The notes under the pieces are model-generated. The model did no database searches, had not been told where the DNA came from, and saw only the letters and a program-made list of their open reading frames with translations. Below are positions 1-7,982 of a stretch of 64,000 nucleotides of DNA, in pieces (the stretch's first letter is position 1; every line of letters begins with the position of its first letter). Position numbers and translations under genes: made by a program. Source of the DNA: Bog-756 sp963756515 (GTDB lineage Bacteria > Actinomycetota > Acidimicrobiia > Acidimicrobiales > RAAP-2); contig CAVWNV010000013.1 of NCBI GenBank assembly GCA_963756515.1, forward strand, positions 372,001 to 436,000, given 5' to 3'.

Positions 1-4
1 AGCT

Positions 5-697
5 TCACGGACGCGGCTCACGGAGGCTGTACCCCACCCGTCGGATGGTGTGGATCAACGGGGGGTCGAAGCGGTCGATCTTCTTGCGAAGGTAGGAGAT
101 GTAGATCTCCACGATGTTGGAGTCACCGGTGAAGCCGTCGGTCCACACGGCGTCGAGGATCTGGGCCTTGGACAACACCTGCCGGGCGTTGCGGACCAGG
201 AAGTGGAGCAGGTTGAACTCGGTGGCGGTGAGGTCGATGGGCTGGTCGGCCCGCCACACCTCGTGCGTGCTCACATCGATGACCAGATCGCTGAAGGTGA
301 GGCGTCCCTCGCCGGCGTCGTCGTCGAGCGCCGTGCGCCGGAGGACGGCCCGGATCCGGGCCACCAGCTCGTCGATGCTGAACGGCTTGGTGACATAGTC
401 GTCCCCGTGGACCAGTCCGGCCAACTTGTCGGCGGTACTGTCCCGGGCGGTGAGGAAGAGCACCGGGGTCAGCACGTTCTCGTCCCGTAGCCGGCGGCAG
501 ACCTCGAAGCCGTCGATGTCCGGCAGCATCACGTCGAGAACGATGAGATCGCACATCCCCTCGCGGGCCTTCTCGAGGGCTTCGGAACCGGTGGACGCCT
601 CCTCGCTGGCGAAGCCTTCGAAGCGGAGGGCCGCCGTGACCACGTCGGTGATGTACGGCTCGTCGTCCGCGACCAGGATCCGCCCTGGCCCGTTCAT
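5..697 (-). CDS. OmpR/PhoB-family response regulator
   Basis: This 230-residue protein is a two-component response regulator that should bind DNA when phosphorylated by a histidine kinase. The receiver domain (about residues 6-118) has the acidic pair D11-D12, the phospho-acceptor D55 in LIVLDVMLPD, the switch residues T83 and Y101, and K104 in VTKPF. The C-terminal half (about 130-228) is a winged helix ending in the usual YISYLRKKI and IRRVGYSL motifs. The reading frame stays open far upstream, but the ATG at 697 gives a normal family length and overlaps the preceding glycosyltransferase stop by four bases, so the two are translationally coupled. One residue is missing in the loop before D99-D100: the family usually reads GADDY and here it is GDDY. 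No kinase lies inside the window; one could lie just beyond the left edge. The target genes cannot be inferred. Confidence 0.93.
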   Translation of the reverse strand: MNGPGRILVADDEPYITDVVTAALRFEGFASEEASTGSEALEKAREGMCDLIVLDVMLPDIDGFEVCRRLRDENVLTPVLFLTARDSTADKLAGLVHGDDYVTKPFSIDELVARIRAVLRRTALDDDAGEGRLTFSDLVIDVSTHEVWRADQPIDLTATEFNLLHFLVRNARQVLSKAQILDAVWTDGFTGDSNIVEIYISYLRKKIDRFDPPLIHTIRRVGYSLREPRP

Positions 698-1452
698 CGG
701 AGTGAGCTCACGTCCTGGGGGCGCTGAGCGCGGCCCCGGAGGGTCTCGACGGCCCGGAGGAGGCCCCACCACGTCACGAGGCCCAGGGCCTCGACCACGA
801 TGAAGGCGGACATCTTGGACTCGCCGTCCACACGGTCGACGAACCGGATCGGCACTTCGACCACCTCGGCCCCGGCCCGCTTGGCCTCGTAGGTCATCTC
901 GATCTGGAACCCGTAGCCGTCGGCCCGGATGCGGTCCAACTCGATACGGCGCAGGACCGACGCGGAGTAGGCCCGGAACCCCGATGTCGAATCGGCCACA
1001 CCCAGACCCAGGAGCGCGGAGGCGTACACATTCCCGCCTTTCGACAAGAGGCGGCGGTGCCAGGCCCAGTTGGGGATGGCACCGCCCGGCGCGTACCTCG
1101 AACCCACGGCCAGCTCGCACCCGTCGGACAGGGCCGCCACCAGTCCGGGGAGCGCCTCGGGCTCGTGCGACAGGTCGGCATCCATCTCGACGCAGGCATC
1201 GAAGCCCCGCTCGAGGCCCCACCGGAATCCGGCCCGGTAGGCGCTCCCGAGGCCCGACTTGCTGTGCCGGCGCAGTACTTCGATGCCCCCGAGCTGCTTC
1301 CCCAGCTGTTCGGCCAGGTCGGCCGTACCGTCGGGGCTGCCGTCGTCGACGACCAGCACGGTGGCGTCAGCCAGCGCGGTCCGGATCCTCCGGAGCACGC
1401 GGTCGATGTTCTGGGACTCGTTGTAGGTGGGCAGGACCACCAACACGCTCAT
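694..1452 (-). CDS. Polyprenol-phosphate mannosyltransferase-like glycosyltransferase (GT2)
   Basis: This 252-residue GT2 enzyme resembles dolichol/polyprenol-phosphate mannose synthases, which move a sugar from a nucleotide donor to a polyprenyl phosphate at the inner face of the membrane. The N-terminus VVLPTYNESQNI and VVDDGSPDGT form the nucleotide-binding part, VEMDADLSHEPE carries the metal-binding acidic motif, and VGSRYAPGG and DSTSGFRAYS are typical of the Ppm/DPM1 catalytic group. No transmembrane domain is fused, so it is the stand-alone form. The ATG at 1452 gives a full-length protein. It is upstream of and overlaps the response regulator gene. The polyprenyl sugar product could feed lipid-linked mannosylation, which would fit the PIG-V-like and PIM genes elsewhere in the window, but that link is inferred. 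Confidence 0.9.
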   Translation of the reverse strand: MSVLVVLPTYNESQNIDRVLRRIRTALADATVLVVDDGSPDGTADLAEQLGKQLGGIEVLRRHSKSGLGSAYRAGFRWGLERGFDACVEMDADLSHEPEALPGLVAALSDGCELAVGSRYAPGGAIPNWAWHRRLLSKGGNVYASALLGLGVADSTSGFRAYSASVLRRIELDRIRADGYGFQIEMTYEAKRAGAEVVEVPIRFVDRVDGESKMSAFIVVEALGLVTWWGLLRAVETLRGRAQRPQDVSSLR

Positions 1453-1516
1453 GGCGCCAGCTTACGAGACAGGTCCCCACCCACAGGTGACGGGGTCCGG
1501 CCGCCGCCGCTCGCCG

Positions 1517-2854
1517 TCACGAGGAACCAGCAGGTGGACCAGGGGCCGCCTCGGGCAGAGGCTCCCCCGACAGCGGCTCGGTGGCCCGGGTGCGCTGCCA
1601 GACCTCACGGAAGATCACCTGGATGGCGCCGCCGACCGGGATGGCCACCAGGGCTCCGGTCAGCGCTCCCAGGGCGGAGCCGAAGACACCACCCAGATTG
1701 GCCCCCACCAGGACCGACAGCAGGACCCAGAGCGGGTTCATCCGAACCGAGCGGCTCATGACCACCGGGTAGAGGAAGTGGTTCTCCACCAGCTGGAACC
1801 CCACGAACACGATCAGCATGACCAGGCCGGAGGTGGGCGAATGGAGGGCGGCGATGATCACGCTCGGCACCCCGGCGATCAATCCGCCCACCAGGGGGAT
1901 CATGGCCACCAGGGCCACCCACAGACCGATGATCACGGCGAAGGGGACGCCCAGGATGAACAAGGTGATCAGTACCACCACCCCGAACAGCAGCGACAGG
2001 GAGATGGTGCCCAGTACGTAGGCGGTGACCTGGCGGGCCACCCGGTGGGCCACGTCCTCGACGACCCGGCGCCGTCCGGGGCTCATGGTGCTCAACAGGC
2101 CCGTCCGGAGTTTGGGCGCCTCCAACAGCATGAACAGGGTGAGGAAGGCGATGGTGGTGCCGGCCAGCAGGGTCGAGGCGGCGGCTTCGCCGGCGTTGAG
2201 CGCCGGCCGGGCCAGATTGTTGGCCACCGTCCTGAGCTTGGGCGCGTTCTTCTGCACCCAGGACAGGAGGTGGAACCTCCGGAGGGTGTGGGCCAGCCAT
2301 CCGTGACCCTTCTGGACCTGGTCCACCATGGTGGGCAAGCGCCCAGCCACGTGGGCCAACGAGTTGACCAGCGGATAACCCAACAGCCCGAGCAGGCCGG
2401 CGAAGAACACCAGTGCGGCGAGGAGCACGAGTCCGACCGCAGTCCCGCGACGCAGCCGGTGCCGCTGGAGGAAGCTCACCGCAGGGTTCAGGACCAGGGA
2501 TATGAAGGCGGCGATCAGGATCCAGAGGATGACCTCGCGGAGCCGTCCCAGCAGCCGGTAGAGCACCCAGGTGGCGATGACGACGGCATCGACGGTCAGG
2601 ATGGTCCGGAGCGGTACGCCCTTGGCCGAGGCCGCCGCGAACAGTCGCTCCCGGCGGGACGCGTCCGGGCCGACCTGGCGGTCACTGCGCTCGACCGGTG
2701 TCTCGTTCAGCACCGTGGCCGTGCCGTCGGTGGCCGCCACACGGGTTGCACCGACCGCCGTCGCCAGGTCCGTGTCGGCCGAATCGGGCACCCCGGACGG
2801 GGCCCCGCCGGTGGTAGCGGCGGCCTCTGCATCCCGTGGGCCCGACTCCGTCAC
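1517..2854 (-). CDS. AI-2E family transporter (UPF0118)
   Basis: This 445-residue integral membrane protein belongs to the AI-2E exporter/PerM family (UPF0118). After a hydrophilic Ala/Thr-rich N-terminus of about 80 residues there are two hydrophobic hairpins (about 85-160), a soluble middle section, then four or more closely spaced membrane segments. The family signature region around PFAVIIGLWVALVAMIPLVG and the C-terminal VGANLGGVFGSALGALTGAL are clear. Members transport a range of small molecules or ions, and the AI-2 label should not be taken literally. Translation starts at a GTG at 2854, and a shorter start downstream of the poorly conserved N-terminus is possible. It is transcribed divergently from the UPF0104 gene, with about 40 bases between the two starts. 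Confidence 0.88.
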   Translation of the reverse strand: MTESGPRDAEAAATTGGAPSGVPDSADTDLATAVGATRVAATDGTATVLNETPVERSDRQVGPDASRRERLFAAASAKGVPLRTILTVDAVVIATWVLYRLLGRLREVILWILIAAFISLVLNPAVSFLQRHRLRRGTAVGLVLLAALVFFAGLLGLLGYPLVNSLAHVAGRLPTMVDQVQKGHGWLAHTLRRFHLLSWVQKNAPKLRTVANNLARPALNAGEAAASTLLAGTTIAFLTLFMLLEAPKLRTGLLSTMSPGRRRVVEDVAHRVARQVTAYVLGTISLSLLFGVVVLITLFILGVPFAVIIGLWVALVAMIPLVGGLIAGVPSVIIAALHSPTSGLVMLIVFVGFQLVENHFLYPVVMSRSVRMNPLWVLLSVLVGANLGGVFGSALGALTGALVAIPVGGAIQVIFREVWQRTRATEPLSGEPLPEAAPGPPAGSS

Positions 2855-2895
2855 CCGGCCAGCATGTCAGGTCCAAGGGGGTCGGGCGTGTCAAC

Positions 2896-4290
2896 ATGGA
2901 GCGGATGGAGGTCCAGAAGGACGACACCGTGACCCGGTCACGGCGGTGGTGGCACCGGGGGCCGTTCGTCCGGCGGGACGTGCGCCTCAGCGTCGGGACC
3001 CTGGTCGTGTTCCTCTTCCTGTTCTACATCGCCCTCCCCCTGCTGGCCAGCCACCGGGCCGAGGTCAACTCGCTGGCCCACATCAACTTGGCCTACCTGG
3101 GGCTCGGCGTCCTGCTCGAGATCGGCGCACTGGTGGCGTACACCCAGCTGACCCACGCCGTCCTCCCGACGGGTGGCCCCCGACGGCTCCGCCTCTTCCG
3201 CATCAACCTGTCCACGTTGGCCCTCAGCCACGTGTCGCCCGGGGGGACGGCCCCGGGGGCAGCCCTCGGGTACCGGCTCCTGACCCAGTCCGGAGTGAGC
3301 GGTCCCGATGCCGGTTTCGCCCTCGGCACCCAGGGCATCGGTTCGGCGGTGGTGCTCAACGTGATGTTCTGGTGCTCTCTGGTGGCGTTCCTCGTGACCC
3401 ACGGGTTCCACGCCCCGTCCAGTCACGCCGGGGGTCAGTCGCAGTCGGCCTCGATACTCGTCATCGTGGCCGCCGGGGTGGGCGTGATCCTGCTCGGGGC
3501 CTTCGGCGGGCTCTTCTATCTCCTCACCCGCGGACAGCACCAGGCCAGCCGGGTCATCCGCCGTGTGGCCGGGCGGATCCGCTTCCTCGATGCCGAGCGC
3601 ACCACCGCCCTGGTCGAGCAACTGGCCGAGCGGTTCCGGGTCCTGATGGAGAACCGGTCCCTGACCCGCCGGGCCGTGGGGTGGGCCGCGGCCAACTGGC
3701 TGCTCGACGCGGCCTCGCTGTGGGTGTTCGTAGCCGCCTTCAGCCACTTCGTCTCCCCGGTCGACCTGCTCATGGCCTACGGGCTGGCCAACATTCTGGC
3801 GGCCATCCCGATCACCCCGGGCGGCCTCGGCGTGGTCGAGTTCGTGCTGGTGTCGATGATCACCGGGTTCGGCCCGACGGCGGGCCAGGCCCTCTCCGCC
3901 GTGTTGGCCTACCGGGCGGTGAACTTCTGGCTGCCCATCCCCTTCGGAGGCCTGGCCTACGCCTCACTGGAGTTCGAGCGGAGTACGCCGTTCCGGAGGT
4001 TCGGGGGGTACGTCCGTCGCCGCGCCCACCTCCGCCGGCAGCCCACACCCACCCTCACGCCGGCCCGGGCGCAGGGCAGGGCCGGCGACGAACGGCCCCA
4101 GGTCCGTGTGGGCGGCCTGGCCGACGCCTCGCTCAGCGTCGATCCGACCGGGTCGGCGCGCCCGGCTCCCTCCGGGCCTCGGGCACCGTCACGGGCGCCG
4201 GGCGGCGAGCCGCGGGTGTCGGTTGCGTCCCACCGCGGCGAGTCTGCAGCGATACGAGCGCCTGTGTTTGAAACTGATCCTGCACGCTGA
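2896..4290 (+). CDS. Lysylphosphatidylglycerol synthase TM-region/UPF0104 family membrane protein
   Basis: This protein of about 464 residues matches the lysylphosphatidylglycerol synthetase transmembrane region (YbhN/AglD, UPF0104) family, in which stand-alone members lack the tRNA-dependent transferase domain and serve as flippases or envelope proteins of uncertain role. Multiple hydrophobic segments span about residues 25-370, with the conserved LSTLALSHVSPGGTAPGAAL and AIPITPGGLGVVEF motifs. The last 90 residues are Arg/Pro-rich and hydrophilic. I chose the ATG at 2896; a second ATG at 2905 follows a GGAGC sequence and is equally possible, and an upstream ATG at 2836 would run into the divergent neighbour. 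The 3' end overlaps the convergent ppk1 gene by 158 bases, and that overlap encodes the poorly conserved tail. Confidence 0.85.
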   Translation: MERMEVQKDDTVTRSRRWWHRGPFVRRDVRLSVGTLVVFLFLFYIALPLLASHRAEVNSLAHINLAYLGLGVLLEIGALVAYTQLTHAVLPTGGPRRLRLFRINLSTLALSHVSPGGTAPGAALGYRLLTQSGVSGPDAGFALGTQGIGSAVVLNVMFWCSLVAFLVTHGFHAPSSHAGGQSQSASILVIVAAGVGVILLGAFGGLFYLLTRGQHQASRVIRRVAGRIRFLDAERTTALVEQLAERFRVLMENRSLTRRAVGWAAANWLLDAASLWVFVAAFSHFVSPVDLLMAYGLANILAAIPITPGGLGVVEFVLVSMITGFGPTAGQALSAVLAYRAVNFWLPIPFGGLAYASLEFERSTPFRRFGGYVRRRAHLRRQPTPTLTPARAQGRAGDERPQVRVGGLADASLSVDPTGSARPAPSGPRAPSRAPGGEPRVSVASHRGESAAIRAPVFETDPAR

Positions 4291-6439
4291 CGCCGAGGCT
4301 GTGGGGCGGGAGGTCGGCGGCCACGCGGATCCAGCTCCCGTCGGGCTGCAGCTCCCACGAGTTGGCCTGGTCGAGGAGGGCCCAATCGAGGATGCCGGCC
4401 ACCCGGCGCTGCAGTCCGGGATCGTTGATGGGCACCACGACCTCCACCCGGTGGTCCAGGTTCCTCTCCATGAGGTCGGGTGAGCCGATGGACACCTGGA
4501 CCGGCCGACCGGAGCGGCCCCCGAAGCAGAACACGCGGGAGTGCTCGAGGTAGCGGCCGACGATGGAGCGCACCCGGATCCCCTCGGACAGCCCGGGCAC
4601 GCCCGGCCTCAGGCAGCACCGACCCCGGACCACCACGTCCACCGAGGCACCGGCCTGCGAGGCCCGGTAGAGGGCGTCGATGACGGTCGGGTCGGTCAGG
4701 CCGTTGGTCTTGAGGACGATGCGACCGTCGGCACCGGCCCGCCGCTCGGCGTCGATCGACTCGAGCAGTCGATCACGGGTGGAAAGAGGCGAGACCAGCA
4801 GGCACCGAAAGGAGGGGGGCTCCCCCGATCCTGACAGCAGGTTGAACAGCTCCCCCACGTCGGCGCCGATGTCGGGATCGGCGGTGAACAGTCCCAGGTC
4901 CTCGTAGTGGCGGGCCGTGTGGGCGTTGTAGTTGCCGGTGCCGAGGTGGCAGTAACGACGGACGTCGTCACCCTCCCGCCGGACCACCATGCAGATCTTG
5001 GCATGGGTCTTGAGGCTGACCAGCCCGTAGATCACCTGGACCCCGGCCTCCTCCAGCGCCCGGGCCCAGGCGATGTTGGCCTGTTCGTCGAACCGGGCCT
5101 GGAGCTCCACCACCGCGGTGACCTGCTTTCCGGCCTGGCAGGCGCGGATGAGCGAGGAGACCACGGCGCTGTCCTGGCCGGTGCGGTAGAGGGTCTGCTT
5201 GATGGCCAGCACGTCGGGGTCGGCGGCGGCGGCGGCCACGAACGCCTCGACGGAGCCGCTGAACGACTCGTACGGGTGGTGGACGAGGACGTCCCGGGTG
5301 GCCAGCCGCGTGAAGACGTCGGTCCCGCCGGCCAGGGCGGTGGGCACCACCGGGGTCCACGACGGGGCGCACAGTTCGGTCCGGTCCAGCTCGGTCAGTT
5401 CCCGAAGTCCACCCAGGTCGATGGGTACGTCGAACAGGTAGACACTCTCCTCGGGCACGTCGACTTCGGTGATCAGCATCTCGAGCAGATCGGGGGAGAT
5501 GCCGGACGAGACCTCGAGCCGCACCGCCTGGCCGAAGCGCCGTCGGTGTAGCTCGAGCTCCAGGGCGGCCAGGAGGTCCTGGGACTCGTCCTCGTCCACC
5601 GACACGTCGGCGTTGCGTGTGACCCGGAAGACCTGGTGCTCGACGATCCGCATGGACGGGAACAGGCTGTCCAGGTGGGCGGCGATGACCTGTTCCACCA
5701 GGACATACCGTCGGTTGTCGGGCAGGGGGACCAGACGGGGCAGGAGCGGGGGGACCTTGACCCGGGCCATCCGCTCCTCGCCGGAGTCCGGGCTCTCGAC
5801 CCGCACCACCAGGTTCAACGAGAGGTTCGAGATGTAGGGGAACGGATGACCCGGATCGACGGCCAGCGGCGTGAGGATCGGGAAGATGCGGCGGACGAAG
5901 AGCTCGCCGAGATAGACGCGGTCGGCTTCGCTCAGTGTGTGCCAGTCGGCCAACCTCACCCCGGCGGCAGCCAGGTCCGGGCCGACCTGGTCGAGGAAGG
6001 CCGCGCTGTGCCGGGCCACCAGCTCGGTGGCCCGGGCGGTGATCGAGGCCAGCTGTTCGCCCGGACTCATGCCGTCGGGCGAGCGGGTCCTGAGCCCGGC
6101 CGCCACCTGATCCTCGAGACCGGCCACCCGGACCTGGAAGAACTCGTCGAGGCCTTCGGCGAAGATGGCCATGAACTTGACCCGTTCGAGGAGGGGCACC
6201 CGGTCGTCGGCCACCAGATCCAGCAACCGGGCTCCGAACTCGAGCCACGACAGCTCGCGGTTGATGAAGCGGCGCGAGTCGTAGGGGGTAGGGGGAGGGT
6301 CGTCGGGGCCCGGATCGGGATCCGAGGCCGCCAGCGGCCAGAGCGGCCCCCGACGCCGTTCCCCCCCGCGGGAACGCCGCTCCCCGTCCGCACCCACGAC
6401 GCCCGGGCCGGTGGGGAGGGTGAAGGTCCGGTCGTTCAC
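4133..6439 (-). CDS. ppk1: Polyphosphate kinase 1
   Basis: PPK1 reversibly transfers the gamma phosphate of ATP onto inorganic polyphosphate. The 768-residue protein has all PPK1 regions: the N-terminal start of the conserved core at RFINRELSWLEF (residue 57 on), the middle head domain, and two phospholipase D-like C-terminal domains. The phosphohistidine is H479 in SLKTHAKICMV, and the second catalytic histidine is H633 in YLEHSRVFCF. The first 56 residues are Pro/Asp/Arg-rich and not part of the core, and about 60 residues after the core overlap the convergent membrane-protein gene. The GTG at 6439 is the first in-frame start after a stop, and it overlaps the TGA of a short upstream reading frame; a start further inside is possible. 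Polyphosphate links to the stringent response protein encoded later in the window only by general physiology. Confidence 0.97.
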   Translation of the reverse strand: MNDRTFTLPTGPGVVGADGERRSRGGERRRGPLWPLAASDPDPGPDDPPPTPYDSRRFINRELSWLEFGARLLDLVADDRVPLLERVKFMAIFAEGLDEFFQVRVAGLEDQVAAGLRTRSPDGMSPGEQLASITARATELVARHSAAFLDQVGPDLAAAGVRLADWHTLSEADRVYLGELFVRRIFPILTPLAVDPGHPFPYISNLSLNLVVRVESPDSGEERMARVKVPPLLPRLVPLPDNRRYVLVEQVIAAHLDSLFPSMRIVEHQVFRVTRNADVSVDEDESQDLLAALELELHRRRFGQAVRLEVSSGISPDLLEMLITEVDVPEESVYLFDVPIDLGGLRELTELDRTELCAPSWTPVVPTALAGGTDVFTRLATRDVLVHHPYESFSGSVEAFVAAAAADPDVLAIKQTLYRTGQDSAVVSSLIRACQAGKQVTAVVELQARFDEQANIAWARALEEAGVQVIYGLVSLKTHAKICMVVRREGDDVRRYCHLGTGNYNAHTARHYEDLGLFTADPDIGADVGELFNLLSGSGEPPSFRCLLVSPLSTRDRLLESIDAERRAGADGRIVLKTNGLTDPTVIDALYRASQAGASVDVVVRGRCCLRPGVPGLSEGIRVRSIVGRYLEHSRVFCFGGRSGRPVQVSIGSPDLMERNLDHRVEVVVPINDPGLQRRVAGILDWALLDQANSWELQPDGSWIRVAADLPPHSLGVSVQDQFQTQALVSLQTRRGGTQPTPAARRPAPVTVPEARREPGAPTRSDRR

Positions 6440-6478
6440 GGCTGTGCCATCACGGCTGTGCCATCACGGCTGTGCCAT
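6436..6478 (-). promoter_or_regulatory. Three tandem mini-ORFs (Met-Ala-Gln-Pro-stop) leading into ppk1
   Basis: A 14-base unit is repeated three times exactly (6437-6450, 6451-6464, 6465-6478). Read on the minus strand each unit is ATGGCACAGCCGTG, so each encodes ATG-GCA-CAG-CCG-TGA. The final A of each TGA is the A of the next ATG, and the third TGA overlaps the GTG start of ppk1 as GTGA. A GGAG sequence lies five bases before the first ATG. Because 14 is not a multiple of three, the units sit in three different frames. This could be a re-initiation or attenuation leader, or simply a recent tandem duplication. Confidence 0.5.
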
Positions 6479-6492
6479 CCCATCTCCGGGCC

Positions 6493-6498
6493 ATGGTA
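6493..6498 (-). promoter_or_regulatory. Possible -10 box for ppk1
   Basis: TACCAT on the minus strand fits the actinobacterial TANNNT -10 pattern. It would place the transcript start near 6486, immediately before the mini-ORFs. No convincing -35 box was found. Confidence 0.3.
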
Positions 6499-6546
6499 AC
6501 CCCCGGGGGTCGGCTCCGGCTCCACCGAAATTCATCCCCGCACCGA

Positions 6547-6552
6547 TAGGCT
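6547..6552 (+). promoter_or_regulatory. -10 box giving a leaderless ftsW-like transcript
   Basis: TAGGCT ends seven bases before the GTG start at 6560. No Shine-Dalgarno sequence is present, so transcription probably begins at the start codon. Confidence 0.45.
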
Positions 6553-6559
6553 CGCCCGG

Positions 6560-7963
6560 GTGTCGGTGCTGACGAGGCGGTCCCCCGCGACCAAGCGGCC
6601 CCACCGGGCGTTCAAGGCCCGACGCCGCACCGAGCTGGGCCTGCTGGTGATGGCGTCGGTGATCATCGTCTGCGCCTACACCCTCATGATCCTGGGCAAC
6701 ACGGCCAAGCTCCCCTCCGACGTGGCGCCCCTGATGCTGGCCATGCTGCTGCTCGGCGGCGTGGCCCATGTCGCCAATCGCATCTTCGTACCCAGCGCCC
6801 ATCCGGTCATCCTGCCCATCGCCTTCCTGTTGAACGGGATCGGCTACGTGATGATCTTCCGCATCGACCTCGGGAAGGCGGAGAGCTATGCCCCGTTGCA
6901 GGCGGCCTGGACCGCCGGCGGCGTGGTGGCCTACGTGATCACCCTGGCCGTGGTGCGTCGGTCGCGTGACCTCGACCGGTACCGCTACCTCCTGCTGGCC
7001 TTCGGCGTGGCCCTGCTGCTGTTGCCGCTGGTCCCCCATGTGGGCGCCGACCTCAACGGGGCCCGGCTGTGGGTGAAGGTCGGTTCGTTCGAGTTCCAAC
7101 CGGTCGAGTTGGGCAAGATCGTCCTGTGCATCTTCTTCGCCTCCTACTTCGCGGAGAAGCGGGAGCTGTTGACCATCCCCACCGCCCGACTCGGCAACCG
7201 GCTGGTCCTCGACCCAAGGCCCCTGGTCCCGATCCTGTTGGCCTGGGCATTCGCCATCGCGGTGATGAGCCTCGAACACGACATCGGCTTCTCGGCCATG
7301 CTCTTCACCCTGTTCATCGGCTTGCTGTGGGTCACCACCGGCCGCACCGGCTACCTGGTCCTCGGCGTCGCTCTCTTCGCCGTCGGTGCCTACCTGGCCG
7401 GCCGCTACCTGGGTCAGACCCACATCCGGGTGGAGACGTGGCTCGACCCGGGCAAGTACGCCAACACCTCGGGCCGCCAGCTCGTGCAGTCGTGGTTCGC
7501 GCTCGGTTCCGGGGGGATCGGGGGATCCGGACTCGGGCTGGGCTTCGGCGCGTACCAGATCCCGATACCCCAGACCGACTTCATCTTCGCCATCATCGGG
7601 GAGGAGATGGGACTGCTCGGATCGACCATGGTGGTGGTGGCCTTTCTCCTGTTGGTCGGGGCCGGTCTCCGCATCGCCCAGGCCGCCCGCTCGGAGTTCG
7701 CCAAACTGACGGCCGTCGGGCTCACCATGATCCTCGGGTTCCAGGCGTTCTTCATCATCGGCGGGGTGGTGCGGATCCTGCCCTTGACCGGGATCACGCT
7801 TCCCTTCGTGTCCTACGGTGGTTCGGCCCTCATCGCCAACTACGTGCTCATCGCCCTGCTCATGCGGATATCCGACGAGGGTGGCGCGGCCGCCGACGCG
7901 GCCGACCAGGCCCAGTACGAGCAGGGTGAGGAGCGGAGGCAGCGGCTCCTGAGCGGGGGGTAG
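6560..7963 (+). CDS. SEDS-family peptidoglycan glycosyltransferase, FtsW-like
   Basis: This 467-residue polytopic membrane protein is a SEDS (FtsW/RodA/SpoVE) peptidoglycan polymerase, which joins lipid II units together with a partner class B penicillin-binding protein. About ten hydrophobic segments follow a basic N-terminus. Diagnostic motifs are FQPVELGKIVLC, the DIGFSAMLFT region, PIPQTDFIFAIIGEEMG and the C-terminal GITLPFVSYGGSALI. The long loop after RVETWLDPGKY is the usual extracellular loop with catalytic acidic residues. The start is a GTG preceded seven bases upstream by a TANNNT box and no Shine-Dalgarno. It converges on the BFN/rodA pair. It is labelled FtsW-like by its position opposite a clear RodA; no division genes are adjacent, so its role in division rather than sporulation-like or elongation growth is uncertain. 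Confidence 0.92.
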   Translation: MSVLTRRSPATKRPHRAFKARRRTELGLLVMASVIIVCAYTLMILGNTAKLPSDVAPLMLAMLLLGGVAHVANRIFVPSAHPVILPIAFLLNGIGYVMIFRIDLGKAESYAPLQAAWTAGGVVAYVITLAVVRRSRDLDRYRYLLLAFGVALLLLPLVPHVGADLNGARLWVKVGSFEFQPVELGKIVLCIFFASYFAEKRELLTIPTARLGNRLVLDPRPLVPILLAWAFAIAVMSLEHDIGFSAMLFTLFIGLLWVTTGRTGYLVLGVALFAVGAYLAGRYLGQTHIRVETWLDPGKYANTSGRQLVQSWFALGSGGIGGSGLGLGFGAYQIPIPQTDFIFAIIGEEMGLLGSTMVVVAFLLLVGAGLRIAQAARSEFAKLTAVGLTMILGFQAFFIIGGVVRILPLTGITLPFVSYGGSALIANYVLIALLMRISDEGGAAADAADQAQYEQGEERRQRLLSGG

Positions 7964-7982
7964 CCGCCGCCGCTTCCCGGGC

